Shown here: in pieces, positions 21,205 to 31,927 of the stretch
Position numbering within the stretch: position 1 is the first letter of the stretch
Layout of the letters: the number at the start of each line of letters is the position of its first letter
Translations under genes and position numbers: made by a program
Assembly: GCF_021216655.1 (NCBI RefSeq)
Contig: NZ_CP080437.1
Location: 1,860,001-1,924,000, forward strand
DNA length: 64,000 nt
Direction: 5' to 3'
DNA from: Clavibacter michiganensis
GTDB lineage: Bacteria; Actinomycetota; Actinomycetes; Actinomycetales; Microbacteriaceae
Notes under the pieces: generated by a model
The model's database searches: none
The model's input: only the letters and a program-made list of their open reading frames with translations
What the model was told of the DNA's origin: nothing

Positions 21205-22724
21205 CAGTAGTCGGGTTCCCGTTCGCGGGTGGGTGGTGTCCAGGTGTCGTGGTCGGACTGCTGGCCGGCCTGCTCGGCGCGACGGTCGGGGGCGGGACGC
21301 GGGCCCTCGGCGCTGCCGGCGTCACTCTCATCGTCCGCCCCGGGCCGCACGGGGCGCGCGCCATCGGCCTCGGGGCCGGTGCCCGGCGTCACGCCGCGCG
21401 CGACGGCGCCAGGGCGGGGCCCCGCCACCGCGAGGCCGTCGTCGAAGGCGTCTGCCGGCACCTGCTCGCCGCGCTCGGCGGCCTCGAACAGGGCGAGCGC
21501 GCCGGCCCGCTCCGCGTCACGCCCGGCCTTCTCGGCCGCGCGCTTCGTGGCGGAGCGGTACTTCGTGGGCAGCACCGCCGTGCCGATGCGCACCGAGTTC
21601 GCAGCGAGGAGCGGCCCCATGATCGCCATCACCAGCACGTAGAGGCCCGCGAACGGCTGGATCCGCTCGTCGAGCCCCGCCGACAGCGACAGCGTCGCGA
21701 GGATGAGCGCGAACTCGCCGCGGTTCTGCAGGATGAACGCCGTGTTGATGCCGGCCTGCGCACCGTGCCCGTTGAGCCAGGCGACGAACTGCCCGGCGAT
21801 GATGTTGAGCACCACCGTCATGAGCACCGCGAGGAGCACCGGGACGACGACGGTGGGGAACTCGCCCGGATCCAGCGCCAGGCCGAAGTTGAGGAAGAAG
21901 AACGCGCCGAACACGTCGCGCAGCGGGATGGCGATCTGCTCGATGCGGTTGCGCACCCGGGTCGCGCCGAGGACCAGCCCGATGAGGAAGGCGCCGATCG
22001 CGTCCGTGACGCCGAGCACCTCGCCGATGCCGCCGAAGAGGATCGCGAGCCCGAAGAACAGGACCGTGAACAGCTCGACGTCGCGCGTGCGCATGAAGCG
22101 GGAGAGGAACGCCCCGCCCCTGCGCGCGACCGTGAACATGACGACGAGGAAGGCGAACGACACCGCCAGCTGGCCGACGACCGCCCACGGCTCGGTCTGG
22201 CCGCTGAGCACCACCGACACGATGGCGAGGTAGACGGCGATGAAGATGTCCTCCACCACGGTGACGCCCAGGATCATGGGCGTCTCGTCGTTGGCCAGGC
22301 GGTTCAGCTCGATGAGCAGCTTGGTGACGATGGCGCTCGAGGACGTCGCCGTCATGCCCGCGATGATGAGCGCCTCGCGGGTGCCCCAGCCGAGCGCGAA
22401 CCCGAACGCGAACCCGACGCCCATGTTGATGAGCACGTACGAGCCGCCCGAGATGATGAGCTTGCCGGCGTTGCCGAAGAACTCGTCCTGGTCGAACTCC
22501 AGCCCGAGGTTGAACAGCAGGAGGATCAGGCCGAACACGGCGATGAGCTCGATGTCGCCCGAGGCGAAGTCGAGCGGGAACCAGTCGACGTTCGGGCTCG
22601 CGAGGAGGCCGACGAGCATGTAGATGGGGATCGCGGGCAGGCCGATGCGCTTGCCGAGCTGGCCGAACGCGTAGGCGAGGACGAACAGCAGGCCGAGGAC
22701 GATGAGGTCGAGGCCGTGGTGCAC
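21204..22724 (-). CDS. CPA2-family cation:proton antiporter (KefB/KhtU type)
   Basis: A 506-residue protein with 12 or more hydrophobic segments in residues 1-390 and a cytoplasmic, Ala/Glu-rich tail after about 410. [27 protein letters not shown] and [12 protein letters not shown] are typical of monovalent cation:proton antiporter-2 proteins. The start is GTG at 22724, three bases after the stop of the TrkA-C protein gene, suggesting a two-gene unit like khtT-khtU, which exports K+ (or Na+). No KTN Rossmann domain is fused; regulation is probably by the neighbouring protein. Confidence 0.9.
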   Translation of the reverse strand: MHHGLDLIVLGLLFVLAYAFGQLGKRIGLPAIPIYMLVGLLASPNVDWFPLDFASGDIELIAVFGLILLLFNLGLEFDQDEFFGNAGKLIISGGSYVLINMGVGFAFGFALGWGTREALIIAGMTATSSSAIVTKLLIELNRLANDETPMILGVTVVEDIFIAVYLAIVSVVLSGQTEPWAVVGQLAVSFAFLVVMFTVARRGGAFLSRFMRTRDVELFTVLFFGLAILFGGIGEVLGVTDAIGAFLIGLVLGATRVRNRIEQIAIPLRDVFGAFFFLNFGLALDPGEFPTVVVPVLLAVLMTVVLNIIAGQFVAWLNGHGAQAGINTAFILQNRGEFALILATLSLSAGLDERIQPFAGLYVLVMAIMGPLLAANSVRIGTAVLPTKYRSATKRAAEKAGRDAERAGALALFEAAERGEQVPADAFDDGLAVAGPRPGAVARGVTPGTGPEADGARPVRPGADDESDAGSAEGPRPAPDRRAEQAGQQSDHDTWTPPTREREPDY

Positions 22725-22727
22725 CCG

Positions 22728-23261
22728 CTACCCTCCGTCCGGCGCGGAGCCGGGCGCGGGGCGGTGCGGGAACTCGCCCGTCCGGTAGAACGCGAAGGCC
22801 TTGGCGACCTTCTCGGGGGATCCGGCGACGACGAGCGTGTCGCCCGGGTAGACGGTGAAGTCGTCGGACGGTGCGGGGTTGGCGGACTCGCCGCGGACGA
22901 CCGCCACGACCGTGAGCCCGACGACGCCGCGCGACGCGAGGTTGCCGAGCGCCTGGCCGGCGATGTGGTCGTCGTAGTCGACCGTGAACCAGTCGATGCT
23001 GAGGCCGGGGATCTGGTCGAGCTTGTCGAGGGACTCCGTGATGCGCGTGCCGCCGAGCAGCTCCGCGAGCGTGTGCGCCTCGTCCTCGCTCAGGCGGAGC
23101 GACACCTTCTGCGTGTCGGGCCCGTCCTGCTCCTCGGAGAAGGTGATCAGGTCGCTGTGACCGGAGCGGTGGGCGATGACGCCGACCTTGCCCCCGTCGT
23201 CGGTGATGAAGGTGTGCAGCACGCCGACACCCGGCAGCTTGACGCGACGGACCTCCGCCAT
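22728..23261 (-). CDS. TrkA-C domain regulator of the antiporter (KhtT-like)
   Basis: A 177-residue soluble protein. The N-terminal half (VKLPGVGVLHTFITDDGGKVGVIAHR) resembles the KhtT N-domain, and residues 85-165 form an RCK_C/TrkA-C fold with VVAVVRGESANPAPSDDFTVYPGDTLVVAGSPE split over two strands. KhtT proteins gate KhtU in response to c-di-AMP and pH. The start is ATG at 23261 with GGGAGGTGCGCGC upstream; the long open frame upstream overlaps guaB3 and is not coding. Confidence 0.85.
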   Translation of the reverse strand: MAEVRRVKLPGVGVLHTFITDDGGKVGVIAHRSGHSDLITFSEEQDGPDTQKVSLRLSEDEAHTLAELLGGTRITESLDKLDQIPGLSIDWFTVDYDDHIAGQALGNLASRGVVGLTVVAVVRGESANPAPSDDFTVYPGDTLVVAGSPEKVAKAFAFYRTGEFPHRPAPGSAPDGG

Positions 23262-23362
23262 GCGCGCACCTCCCTCTTCCTGTGGTTCACAACGCGGGCC
23301 GCGCCCCGCATGTTCCCGGACCGCTCGACGCGGGACGGGTCCGGCCTGGCGGCCGGCGCGGA

Positions 23363-24487
23363 CTACTTGCCGTACGGCGCGACGACGACCTCGACGCGCT
23401 GGAACTCCTTGAGGTCGGAGTAGCCGGTGGTCGCCATCGCCCGACGCAGCGCGCCGACGAGGTTGGCGCTGCCGTCGGCCGTGGTGGACGGGCCGTAGAG
23501 GATCTGCTCGAGCGGCGCGACCTGGTCGACGCGCACGCGGTGGCCGCGGGGCAGCTCGGAGTGGTGCGCCTCGGCGCCCCAGTGGAAGCCCTGGCCGGGC
23601 GCGTCGGTCGCGCGGGCGAGCGTGGATCCGAGCATGACCGCGTCGGCGCCGACCGCGATGGCCTTGACGATGTCGCCCGAGCTGCCGAGGCCGCCGTCGG
23701 CGATGACGTGCACGTAGCGGCCGCCGGACTCGTCCATGTAGTCGCGGCGAGCGCCTGCGACGTCGGAGAGCGCGGTGGCCATGGGCGCGTGGATCCCCAG
23801 GGTCGAGCGGGTCGTCGACGCCGCTCCCCCGCCGAACCCCACGAGCACGCCCGCCGCGCCCGTGCGCATCAGGTGGAGGGCCGCCGTGTAGGTGGCCGCG
23901 CCGCCGACGATGACCGGGACGTCGAGCTCGTAGATGAACTTCTTGAGGTTGAGCGGGGCGGCACCCTTGGAGACGTGCTCCGCCGAGACGGTGGTGCCGC
24001 GGATGACGAAGAGGTCGACGCCCGCCGCGACCACGGTCTCGTAGTGGTCGGCGGTGCGCTGCGGCGAGAGCGCCGCGGCGACGACGACGCCGGCCGCGCG
24101 GATCTCCGCGATGCGCGCCGAGATGAGCTCGGGCTTGATCGGCTCGGCGTAGATCTGCTGCATGCGCGCGGTGGCCGACTCGGGCGGCAGCGAGCGGATC
24201 TCCTCGAGCAGGCGCTCGGGGTGCTCGTACCGGGTCCAGAGGCCCTCGAGGTCGAGGACGCCGAGGCCGCCGCAGCGCCCCATCGCGATGGCCGTCGCCG
24301 GGGAGACCACGGAGTCCATGGGGGCCGCGAGGAACGGGATCTCGAACTGGTACGCGTCGATCGACCACGTGACCGACACGTCCTGCGGGTCGCGCGTGCG
24401 ACGGGACGGGACGATGGCGATGTCGTCGAACGCGTACACACGGCGGGCCCGCTTGGCGCGGCCGATCTCTACATCACTCACTCGCAC
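23363..24487 (-). CDS. guaB3: GuaB3-family IMP dehydrogenase-related protein
   Basis: A 374-residue (beta/alpha)8 protein of the IMPDH/GMP reductase superfamily without the CBS pair. The N-terminus has FDDIAIVPSRRTRDPQDV, the barrel has PFLAAPMDSVVSPA, and a phosphate-binding region contains VHVIADGGLGSSGDIVKAIA. The loop that carries the catalytic Cys in GuaB (GSICTT) reads GGGAASTTRS here, with no Cys at that site. Some GuaB3 proteins have been reported as GMP reductases, so purine salvage is plausible but unproven. The start is GTG at 24487 or the GTG two codons later; it overlaps the upstream gene by 14 bp. Confidence 0.88.
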   Translation of the reverse strand: MRVSDVEIGRAKRARRVYAFDDIAIVPSRRTRDPQDVSVTWSIDAYQFEIPFLAAPMDSVVSPATAIAMGRCGGLGVLDLEGLWTRYEHPERLLEEIRSLPPESATARMQQIYAEPIKPELISARIAEIRAAGVVVAAALSPQRTADHYETVVAAGVDLFVIRGTTVSAEHVSKGAAPLNLKKFIYELDVPVIVGGAATYTAALHLMRTGAAGVLVGFGGGAASTTRSTLGIHAPMATALSDVAGARRDYMDESGGRYVHVIADGGLGSSGDIVKAIAVGADAVMLGSTLARATDAPGQGFHWGAEAHHSELPRGHRVRVDQVAPLEQILYGPSTTADGSANLVGALRRAMATTGYSDLKEFQRVEVVVAPYGK

Positions 24488-25574
24488 AGCCTAGCGGCGG
24501 GCTCCTGCGCGACCGGCCGTGGCCCGGATCCGCACGCGCCGACCCGGCAGGGCGCGACGGACGCCGCTCGGGCTCGAGTCCCGCGTGCAGAAGGAGCGCA
24601 CGCAGCCGCCCGGCCGCCAGCACGTCCCTCTCGGTCGCCTCGACGACGCGCCACTCCCCGCCCTCCGCTCCCTCCGCCGCGCAGGACTCGACGGCGAGGG
24701 GAACGCCCGGGCCCGCCCCGCGGATCCGGAGCCCGACCCGCTGCAGCGGCCAGGCCAGCGCGAGCCGCCCGTGACCCGGCACGAGCGAGCCGACGGCCGG
24801 CCGCGCCAGCCCCGTCTCCGCAGCGACCCCACGGGCGATCGACTCCACGGGGCCGCCCGCCGCGCCGTCCGCGGCATCGACCAGGAGCTCGGCGCGCCTG
24901 CTCCACGGACCCGGCCCCCGCAGCTCCCTCTCCACGTGGAGCTCGGCGCGCGTCACGGGGACGACGCGCCAGGGCACGAGCGCGTCGTCGAGCGCGACGA
25001 GGCCGTGGGCGGACCAGCCCGGCCCGGGCGCCGCGGCTCCGCTCACGGCGGCCACGGCCGCGTCGTGCGAGGCGGCGAGCGCCGTCGCCGCGAGCGTGGG
25101 CAGCCGCACGCCACCCGGGCCGCGCAGGACCGGCGAGCGCCCGCAGGAGGGATCCCGCGCGATGCGCGTGCCCGCCCGGCGCCCCGGCGGCAGGTCCGGC
25201 ACGTCGAGCAGCGTCACGTGCAGCGGCCACGGCGCGAGACGCGGCAGCGCGTGCACGGCGGCGGCCGATGCGCCGCCGAGAGCCACCGGCGCCGGGGAGA
25301 CCCGGGCGAGCGCGCGGATCCGCAGCAGGTGCCGCTCCCGGGCCGACACCGCCTCCCAGGCAACGCGCTCCACGTGCACGCCGGCCCGCAGCCGCACCAG
25401 CTCCCCGCGCGCCTCCGCTCGGGCGACGACGGCGGGATCCGCGCGCTCCTCCTCGCCCACCGGATCCGCGACGGGCAGCGCCGTGGCCCCCGAGAGGAGC
25501 AGGACGACCCCGGGTGGCCCGAGCGTCGCGGCTTCGAGCGGACGGGCATCGGGCGCGGGCGGGGTCGAGGGCAT
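24474..25574 (-). CDS. AbiEi-antitoxin-like protein, function unknown
   Basis: A 366-residue Arg/Ala-rich protein. Residues from about 50 to 110 (ARGELVRLRAGVHVERVAWE, ARERHLLRIRALARV) resemble the N-terminal wHTH/AbiEi region seen in many Microbacteriaceae proteins. A middle VHALPRLAPWPLHVTLLDVP segment fits the same family. The C-terminal part often carries a DUF559 nuclease-like domain in relatives, but I see no such acidic motif here. There is no AbiEii toxin next to it. ATG at 25574 is chosen; an in-frame extension to 25691 crosses the guaB terminator and is rejected. It overlaps guaB3 by 14 bp and may be co-transcribed. Confidence 0.6.
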   Translation of the reverse strand: MPSTPPAPDARPLEAATLGPPGVVLLLSGATALPVADPVGEEERADPAVVARAEARGELVRLRAGVHVERVAWEAVSARERHLLRIRALARVSPAPVALGGASAAAVHALPRLAPWPLHVTLLDVPDLPPGRRAGTRIARDPSCGRSPVLRGPGGVRLPTLAATALAASHDAAVAAVSGAAAPGPGWSAHGLVALDDALVPWRVVPVTRAELHVERELRGPGPWSRRAELLVDAADGAAGGPVESIARGVAAETGLARPAVGSLVPGHGRLALAWPLQRVGLRIRGAGPGVPLAVESCAAEGAEGGEWRVVEATERDVLAAGRLRALLLHAGLEPERRPSRPAGSARADPGHGRSRRSPPLGCASE

Positions 25575-25672
25575 GCGTGCAGTGTCGCGGCCGTCGAGGG
25601 CCGGGATGCGTCCGGCCGCGACTCGCCGGACGCGGGCTCGGAGGCGCGCCCTGTGAGGGAGCGCCCGCACGC

Positions 25673-25707
25673 ACGAGGGGCCGGTGCGCACGGCACCGGC
25701 CCCTCGT
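25673..25707 (-). terminator. Terminator hairpin after guaB
   Basis: Arms 25673-25687 and 25693-25707 give a perfect 15-bp stem with a 5-nt loop, about 34 bp beyond the guaB stop codon. Confidence 0.75.
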
Positions 25708-25740
25708 CACCACCGCGCGGGATCCGCGCGGCTCACCGCA

Positions 25741-27480
<1,740 letters not shown>

Positions 27481-28941
27481 GTGATAGCCACTGGTTCGGC
27501 CGGAGCACGCGCGCAGCGCGTCTGGGCCCTGATTCTCGCGGTGGCGTTCGCCTGCACCGCACTTCTCCTCTCGGCCCCATCGGCTGCCCACGCGGATCCA
27601 CGCGCGGCGCCCCAGGCGGTCGACCCGGCGTCCGCGGAGCAGTCGCTGCTCGTGTGGGTCCGGGCGGACGCCGACAAGACCGGCATCGCCGGGGTCACCG
27701 TGAAGGTGTCGGGCGGCGGCGTCGAGGCCACCGGCACGACCGGGACGGACGGCAAGGCCGAGGTCGGCCTCAGCGCACCGGGCTCCTTCACGGTCGAGGT
27801 CGACGAGTCCACCATCCCCGAGGGCGCCGGCGTCCCTCGCGCGGGCTCGAGCCCCCGCGAGGTCGACGTGGCCGCGGGCAACAAGAACGTCCCGGCCTTC
27901 TTCTTCATCTCGCCCGACGGAGCTGCGGCCGGAGCGGCGGGATCGACGCCGGCACCGAGCGCGAGCGCGGGCGCCGGCACCTCCACCGGCGGCGAGACCG
28001 CAGCGCCGGACACCGAGACCGGCGCGGTCTCCGGCACCGCGGAGCCCGTGACCCAGAACAACTTCTGGAAGATCTTCTGGCCCAAGGTGGTGACGGGCCT
28101 CATCTTCGGCCTGCTGCTCGCCCTCGCGGCCATCGGCCTCTCCCTCATCTACGGCACCACGGGCCTCAACAACTTCGCGCACGGCGAGCTGGTGACCTTC
28201 GGCGCGCTCATGGCGTACCTCTTCAGCAACGTGCTCGGCCTCAACCCGGTGCTCGCGATCATCATCACGGTGGTCCTCGGCGGGGCCTTCGGGTTCGTGC
28301 AGGACGCGGCCCTCTGGAAGCCCCTGCGGAAGCGGCGCCTCGGGCTGGTGCCGCTCATGATCGTCACCATCGGCCTGTCGCTCGCCCTGCGCTACGTCTT
28401 CCAGTTCATCTTCGGCGCCGACCGCCTCACGCTCCCGAACAGCCCGGCGCCGTTCCTGGTCGTCGGCCCGGTGAGCCTCAAGTTCACCGACGTCGCCGGC
28501 GCGATCGTCTCGATCGTGCTGCTCCTGGCCGTCGCGTACGTGCTGCTCTACACGAAGATCGGCAAGGCCACCCGCGCCGTCTCCGACAACCGGTCGCTCG
28601 CGGCGGCGTCGGGCATCGACGTGGAGGGCGTGATCCGCGTGGTCTGGATCGGCGGTGCCGCGCTGGCCGCCCTGTCCGGCGTCTTCATCGCCTACTACCA
28701 GTCGCTGCGCTGGGACACGGGCGCGTCCATCCTGCTGCTCGTCTTCTCGGCCGTCGTCCTCGGCGGACTGGGCACGGCGTTCGGCGCACTCATCGGCTCG
28801 ATCGTGATCGGCGTCTTCATCAACGTCAGCACCATGGTCCTGCCCGAGAACATGAAGTACGTGGCCGCTCTCGTGGTCATGATCGTCATCCTGCTCGTCA
28901 GGCCCCAGGGCATCCTGGGTCGGAAAGATCGGATCGGTTAG
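27481..28941 (+). CDS. livH: Branched-chain amino acid ABC permease LivH with secreted beta-domain fused at the N-terminus
   Basis: 486 residues. Residues 1-38 are a signal peptide (VWALILAVAFACTALLLSA..AHA). Residues 53-145 form a predicted carboxypeptidase-regulatory/Ig-like beta-sandwich (GIAGVTVKVSGGG, GTDGKAEVGLSAPG). Residues 146-190 are a Gly/Ala/Thr/Pro linker. Residues 200-486 are a normal LivH permease with GLSLIYGTTGLNNFAHGE and the C-terminal LVRPQGILG. The start is GTG at 27481 with GGAGG five bases upstream; the frame is open further upstream without a ribosome binding site. It is first gene of livHMGF. The fused domain would face outside, next to the binding protein. Confidence 0.9.
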   Translation: MIATGSAGARAQRVWALILAVAFACTALLLSAPSAAHADPRAAPQAVDPASAEQSLLVWVRADADKTGIAGVTVKVSGGGVEATGTTGTDGKAEVGLSAPGSFTVEVDESTIPEGAGVPRAGSSPREVDVAAGNKNVPAFFFISPDGAAAGAAGSTPAPSASAGAGTSTGGETAAPDTETGAVSGTAEPVTQNNFWKIFWPKVVTGLIFGLLLALAAIGLSLIYGTTGLNNFAHGELVTFGALMAYLFSNVLGLNPVLAIIITVVLGGAFGFVQDAALWKPLRKRRLGLVPLMIVTIGLSLALRYVFQFIFGADRLTLPNSPAPFLVVGPVSLKFTDVAGAIVSIVLLLAVAYVLLYTKIGKATRAVSDNRSLAAASGIDVEGVIRVVWIGGAALAALSGVFIAYYQSLRWDTGASILLLVFSAVVLGGLGTAFGALIGSIVIGVFINVSTMVLPENMKYVAALVVMIVILLVRPQGILGRKDRIG

Positions 28942-28947
28942 CCGCGC

Positions 28948-29919
28948 ATGAACTCCAACTTCATCTTCCTGGCGATCGGCGAGATCTTCTCGCCGACCAC
29001 CGCGGCGTACGCGCTCGCGACCGTCGGCCTCGTGATCCACTTCGGGTTCACGGGCCTGCTCAACTTCGGACAGGCCGGGTTCATGGCCATCGGCGGCTAC
29101 GCGTTCGCCATCACGGCGGTCATGTACGGCTGGCCCGTCTGGGCCTCGCTCCTCGCGGCGATCGTCGCCTCCACCGTGTTCGCGTTGATCCTCGGCATCC
29201 CGACCCTGCGGTTGCGGGCGGACTACCTGAGCATCGTGACCATCGCGGCGGCCGAGATCATCCGGCTGAGCGTCAAGACGCCCGAGTTCTCCGACGTCAC
29301 GGGCGGCTCCGAGGGCATCAACGGCGCGGCGGCCGGCTTCAACGACCTGAACCCGCTGCCCGAGGGCCGCTTCGGCTTCGGCGTGCTCACCTACTCCGCC
29401 GACCAGTGGTGGATCCGCATAGTCGGCTGGGGCCTCGTCGGCATCGCCTGCCTGCTGGTCTTCCTCCTCATGCGCAGCCCCTGGGGCCGCGTGCTGAAGG
29501 GCGTGCGCGAGGACGAGGACGCGGTCCGCGCGCTCGGCAAGAACGTGTACTCCTACAAGATGCAGGCGCTCGTGCTCGGCGGCGTGTTCGGCGGGCTCGC
29601 GGGCGTGGTCTTCATCCTCCCGAGGTCGCTGCAGCCCGACAACTACGGCACGCAGCTCACGTTCTTCCTCTACACGATCATGCTGCTGGGCGGTGCGGCC
29701 ACGATCTTCGGGCCGGTCATCGGCTCGATCATCTTCTGGGTCACGCTGTCGCTCTCGGACGGCCTGCTCAGCCTCGCGGTGTCGAACGACTGGCTGCCCA
29801 TCTCGAGCACCCAGCAGGGCCCGATCCGCTTCATCATCGTGGGCGTCGCGCTCATGCTGCTCGTGATCTTCCGACCACAGGGCATCTTCGGGAAGAAGAA
29901 GGAGACGCACTTTGCCTGA
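28948..29919 (+). CDS. livM: Branched-chain amino acid ABC permease LivM
   Basis: The second membrane subunit of the HAAT-family importer. Its 323 residues carry about nine membrane segments, with FGFTGLLNFGQAGFMAIGGYA near the start. The cytoplasmic EAA-like loop is RSPWGRVLKGVREDEDAVRALGKNVYSYK (shown in two parts: RSPWGRVLKGVREDEDAV and RALGKNVYSYK). The gene ends IFRPQGIFGKKKETHFA. It starts 6 bp after livH and overlaps livG by 8 bp, so translation is coupled. Confidence 0.95.
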   Translation: MNSNFIFLAIGEIFSPTTAAYALATVGLVIHFGFTGLLNFGQAGFMAIGGYAFAITAVMYGWPVWASLLAAIVASTVFALILGIPTLRLRADYLSIVTIAAAEIIRLSVKTPEFSDVTGGSEGINGAAAGFNDLNPLPEGRFGFGVLTYSADQWWIRIVGWGLVGIACLLVFLLMRSPWGRVLKGVREDEDAVRALGKNVYSYKMQALVLGGVFGGLAGVVFILPRSLQPDNYGTQLTFFLYTIMLLGGAATIFGPVIGSIIFWVTLSLSDGLLSLAVSNDWLPISSTQQGPIRFIIVGVALMLLVIFRPQGIFGKKKETHFA

Positions 29920-30835
29920 CAAGACCCCGGTCTCGGCCATCCTCGACGGCGATGCCGCTCCGGGCTGCGCCAAGAAGGACCCCATCATCGTCGCGCACGG
30001 CGTCAGCCGGCAGTTCGGCGGCCTGAAGGCGGTCGACGTCGACCACCTCGAGATCCCCCGCGGCTCCATCACGGCCCTCATCGGCCCGAACGGCGCCGGC
30101 AAGACCACGTTCTTCAACCTGCTGACGGGCTTCGACAAGCCGAACACCGGCACGTGGGAGTTCTCGGGGAAGGACCTCGCCGGGATGAGCGCGTTCCGCG
30201 TCGCCCGCCTCGGCATGGTCCGCACCTTCCAGCTCACCAAGGCCCTGGGCGGCATGACGGTCCTGGAGAACATGCGCCTCGGCGCCACCGGCCAGGGCGG
30301 CGAGAACTTCTTCTCCGCGCTGATCCGCCCCCTCTGGCGCAAGAAGGAGGACGAGATCACGGAGCGCGCCCGCGGGCTCCTGAAGAAGTTCAAGCTCGAC
30401 GCCAAGGAGGAGGACTACGCGGACAGCCTCTCCGGCGGTCAGCGCAAGCTCCTCGAGATGGCGCGCGCGCTCATGACGAAGCCGGATCTCGTGATGCTCG
30501 ACGAGCCCATGGCCGGCGTCAACCCGGCGCTGACGCAGTCGCTGCTCCACCACATCCTCGACCTCAAGACCGAGGGCATGAGCGTGCTGTTCGTCGAGCA
30601 CGACATGCACATGGTCAACGAGATCGCCGACTGGGTGGTCGTGATGGCCGAGGGCCGCATCGTCGCCGAGGGCCCGCCCTCGACGGTGATGAGCGACCCG
30701 GCCGTCATCGACGCCTACCTCGGCGCCCACCACGACACCGACCTCGGCACCCTCACGGGCCAGCGCGAGGTGGCGAAGGACATGGACTCCGACCTCGTGA
30801 AGAGCGAGATCGAGAAGGAAGCGGCAGACAAGTGA
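29912..30835 (+). CDS. livG: Branched-chain amino acid ABC ATPase LivG
   Basis: The 307-residue ATPase shows Walker A GPNGAGKTTFFN, signature LSGGQRKLLEMARALM, Walker B LVMLDEPMAGVNP and switch His in FVEHDMHMV. The N-terminus has about 25 extra residues before the domain, and the C-terminus carries about 40 charged residues after DAYLGAHHDTD. The start is TTG at 29912, preceded by AAGAAGGAGACG. The stop overlaps the livF GTG start. Confidence 0.95.
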   Translation: MPDKTPVSAILDGDAAPGCAKKDPIIVAHGVSRQFGGLKAVDVDHLEIPRGSITALIGPNGAGKTTFFNLLTGFDKPNTGTWEFSGKDLAGMSAFRVARLGMVRTFQLTKALGGMTVLENMRLGATGQGGENFFSALIRPLWRKKEDEITERARGLLKKFKLDAKEEDYADSLSGGQRKLLEMARALMTKPDLVMLDEPMAGVNPALTQSLLHHILDLKTEGMSVLFVEHDMHMVNEIADWVVVMAEGRIVAEGPPSTVMSDPAVIDAYLGAHHDTDLGTLTGQREVAKDMDSDLVKSEIEKEAADK

Positions 30836-31590
30836 CGGCAGAGCGGGTCCTCCAGACCACCGACCTCCACGCGGGCTACCTGCCCGGGGTCAACATCCTC
30901 AACGGGTGCAACGTGCACGTGGACAAGGGCGAGCTCGTGGGCATCATCGGCCCGAACGGCGCCGGCAAGTCCACGCTGCTGAAGGCGATCTTCGGCCAGG
31001 TGAACGTGCGCGGCGGCAGCATCGAGCTGAACGGCCAGGACATCACCGGCCTCAAGGCCGACAAGCTCGTCTCGCGCGGCGTGGGCATGGTGCCGCAGAA
31101 CAACAACGTCTTCCCCACGCTCACGATCGACGAGAACCTGCAGATGGGCGCGTACCAGAAGCCGAAGATGTACAAGGAACGGCTGGCGTTCGTCACCGAC
31201 CTGTTCCCGGAGCTCGGCAAGCGGCTGAAGCAGCGCGCCGGATCCCTCTCGGGCGGCGAACGCCAGATGGTCGCCATGTCGCGCGCGCTCATGATGGACC
31301 CGACGGTGCTGCTCCTCGACGAGCCGTCGGCCGGGCTCTCCCCCGTCCGGCAGGACGAGACGTTCATCAACGTGGCGCAGATCAACCGCGCGGGCGTCTC
31401 CGTGATGATCGTCGAGCAGAACGCCCGGCGCGCCCTGCAGATCTGCGACCGCGGCTACGTGCTCGACCAGGGCAAGGACGCGTACGAGGGTCGTGGGCGC
31501 GAGCTCATGAACGACCCGAAGGTCATCGAGCTGTACCTCGGCACGCTCGCCGCCGACCAGGAGAAGGCGAAGGCGGCGCCCCAGCCCTGA
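30832..31590 (+). CDS. livF: Branched-chain amino acid ABC ATPase LivF
   Basis: A 252-residue ATPase with Walker A GPNGAGKSTLLKAIFG, Q-loop GMVPQNNNVFP, signature LSGGERQMVAMSRALM, Walker B VLLLDEPSAGLSP and IVEQNARRAL. The start is GTG at 30832 (VTAERVLQTTD), overlapping the livG stop as GTGA. It is the last gene of the transporter operon and is followed at once by a strong hairpin. Together with LivG it should energise uptake of Leu/Ile/Val or a related amide or amino acid. Confidence 0.95.
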   Translation: MTAERVLQTTDLHAGYLPGVNILNGCNVHVDKGELVGIIGPNGAGKSTLLKAIFGQVNVRGGSIELNGQDITGLKADKLVSRGVGMVPQNNNVFPTLTIDENLQMGAYQKPKMYKERLAFVTDLFPELGKRLKQRAGSLSGGERQMVAMSRALMMDPTVLLLDEPSAGLSPVRQDETFINVAQINRAGVSVMIVEQNARRALQICDRGYVLDQGKDAYEGRGRELMNDPKVIELYLGTLAADQEKAKAAPQP

Positions 31591-31598
31591 TCCCTCCT

Positions 31599-31648
31599 CG
31601 CACACGACGACGCGGCATCCCTCCTGGGGTGCCGCGTCGTCGTGTGCG
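31599..31648 (+). terminator. Terminator hairpin after livF
   Basis: Arms 31599-31617 and 31630-31648 are perfectly complementary over 19 bp; the loop can pair further (TCC with GGG). It starts 8 bp after the stop codon. No T-run follows. Confidence 0.75.
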
Positions 31649-31878
31649 GGGCGTGCGCGCGTCGCTGCGCGCTCACGGGGAGGCGCCCGCTGACGGCGTG
31701 CGGCACGATGGCGTCGCGTCATGGCGGTGGCGGTGGCGGTCGCCGCCTCTCGGACGGTGACGCCCGGTCGCGGGATCCGCGTGGCAGCTCCCGGATCCTG
31801 GAGCCGCCGCCGCCGTCGGCGCGAGGCGGCCGACGCGAGGCGCGAATCCGAACCCGCACCCACACCCGCGCACGCCGA
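31649..31878. other. Low-complexity intergenic stretch between livF and the binding-protein gene
   Basis: Between the two convergent terminators lie about 230 bp of GC-rich, GGCGGT-repeat-containing sequence (31722-31745). Open frames here have no family likeness and no ribosome binding site, so I see no gene. Confidence 0.6.
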
Positions 31879-31906
31879 AGGGCCCGGTCCATGCGGACCG
31901 GGCCCT
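31879..31906 (-). terminator. Terminator hairpin after the livK-like gene
   Basis: Arms 31879-31890 and 31895-31906 form a perfect 12-bp stem with an ATGC loop, 21 bp past the stop codon of the binding-protein gene. Confidence 0.75.
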
Positions 31907-31927
31907 CAGCCGTGCGTGATGCGGGTG

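Noticed and set aside
31721..31920. Small plus-strand frame beginning MAVAVAVAASR between livF and the binding-protein gene
   Set aside because: It arises from a GGCGGT repeat, has no ribosome binding site, and runs into the opposing terminator and gene.
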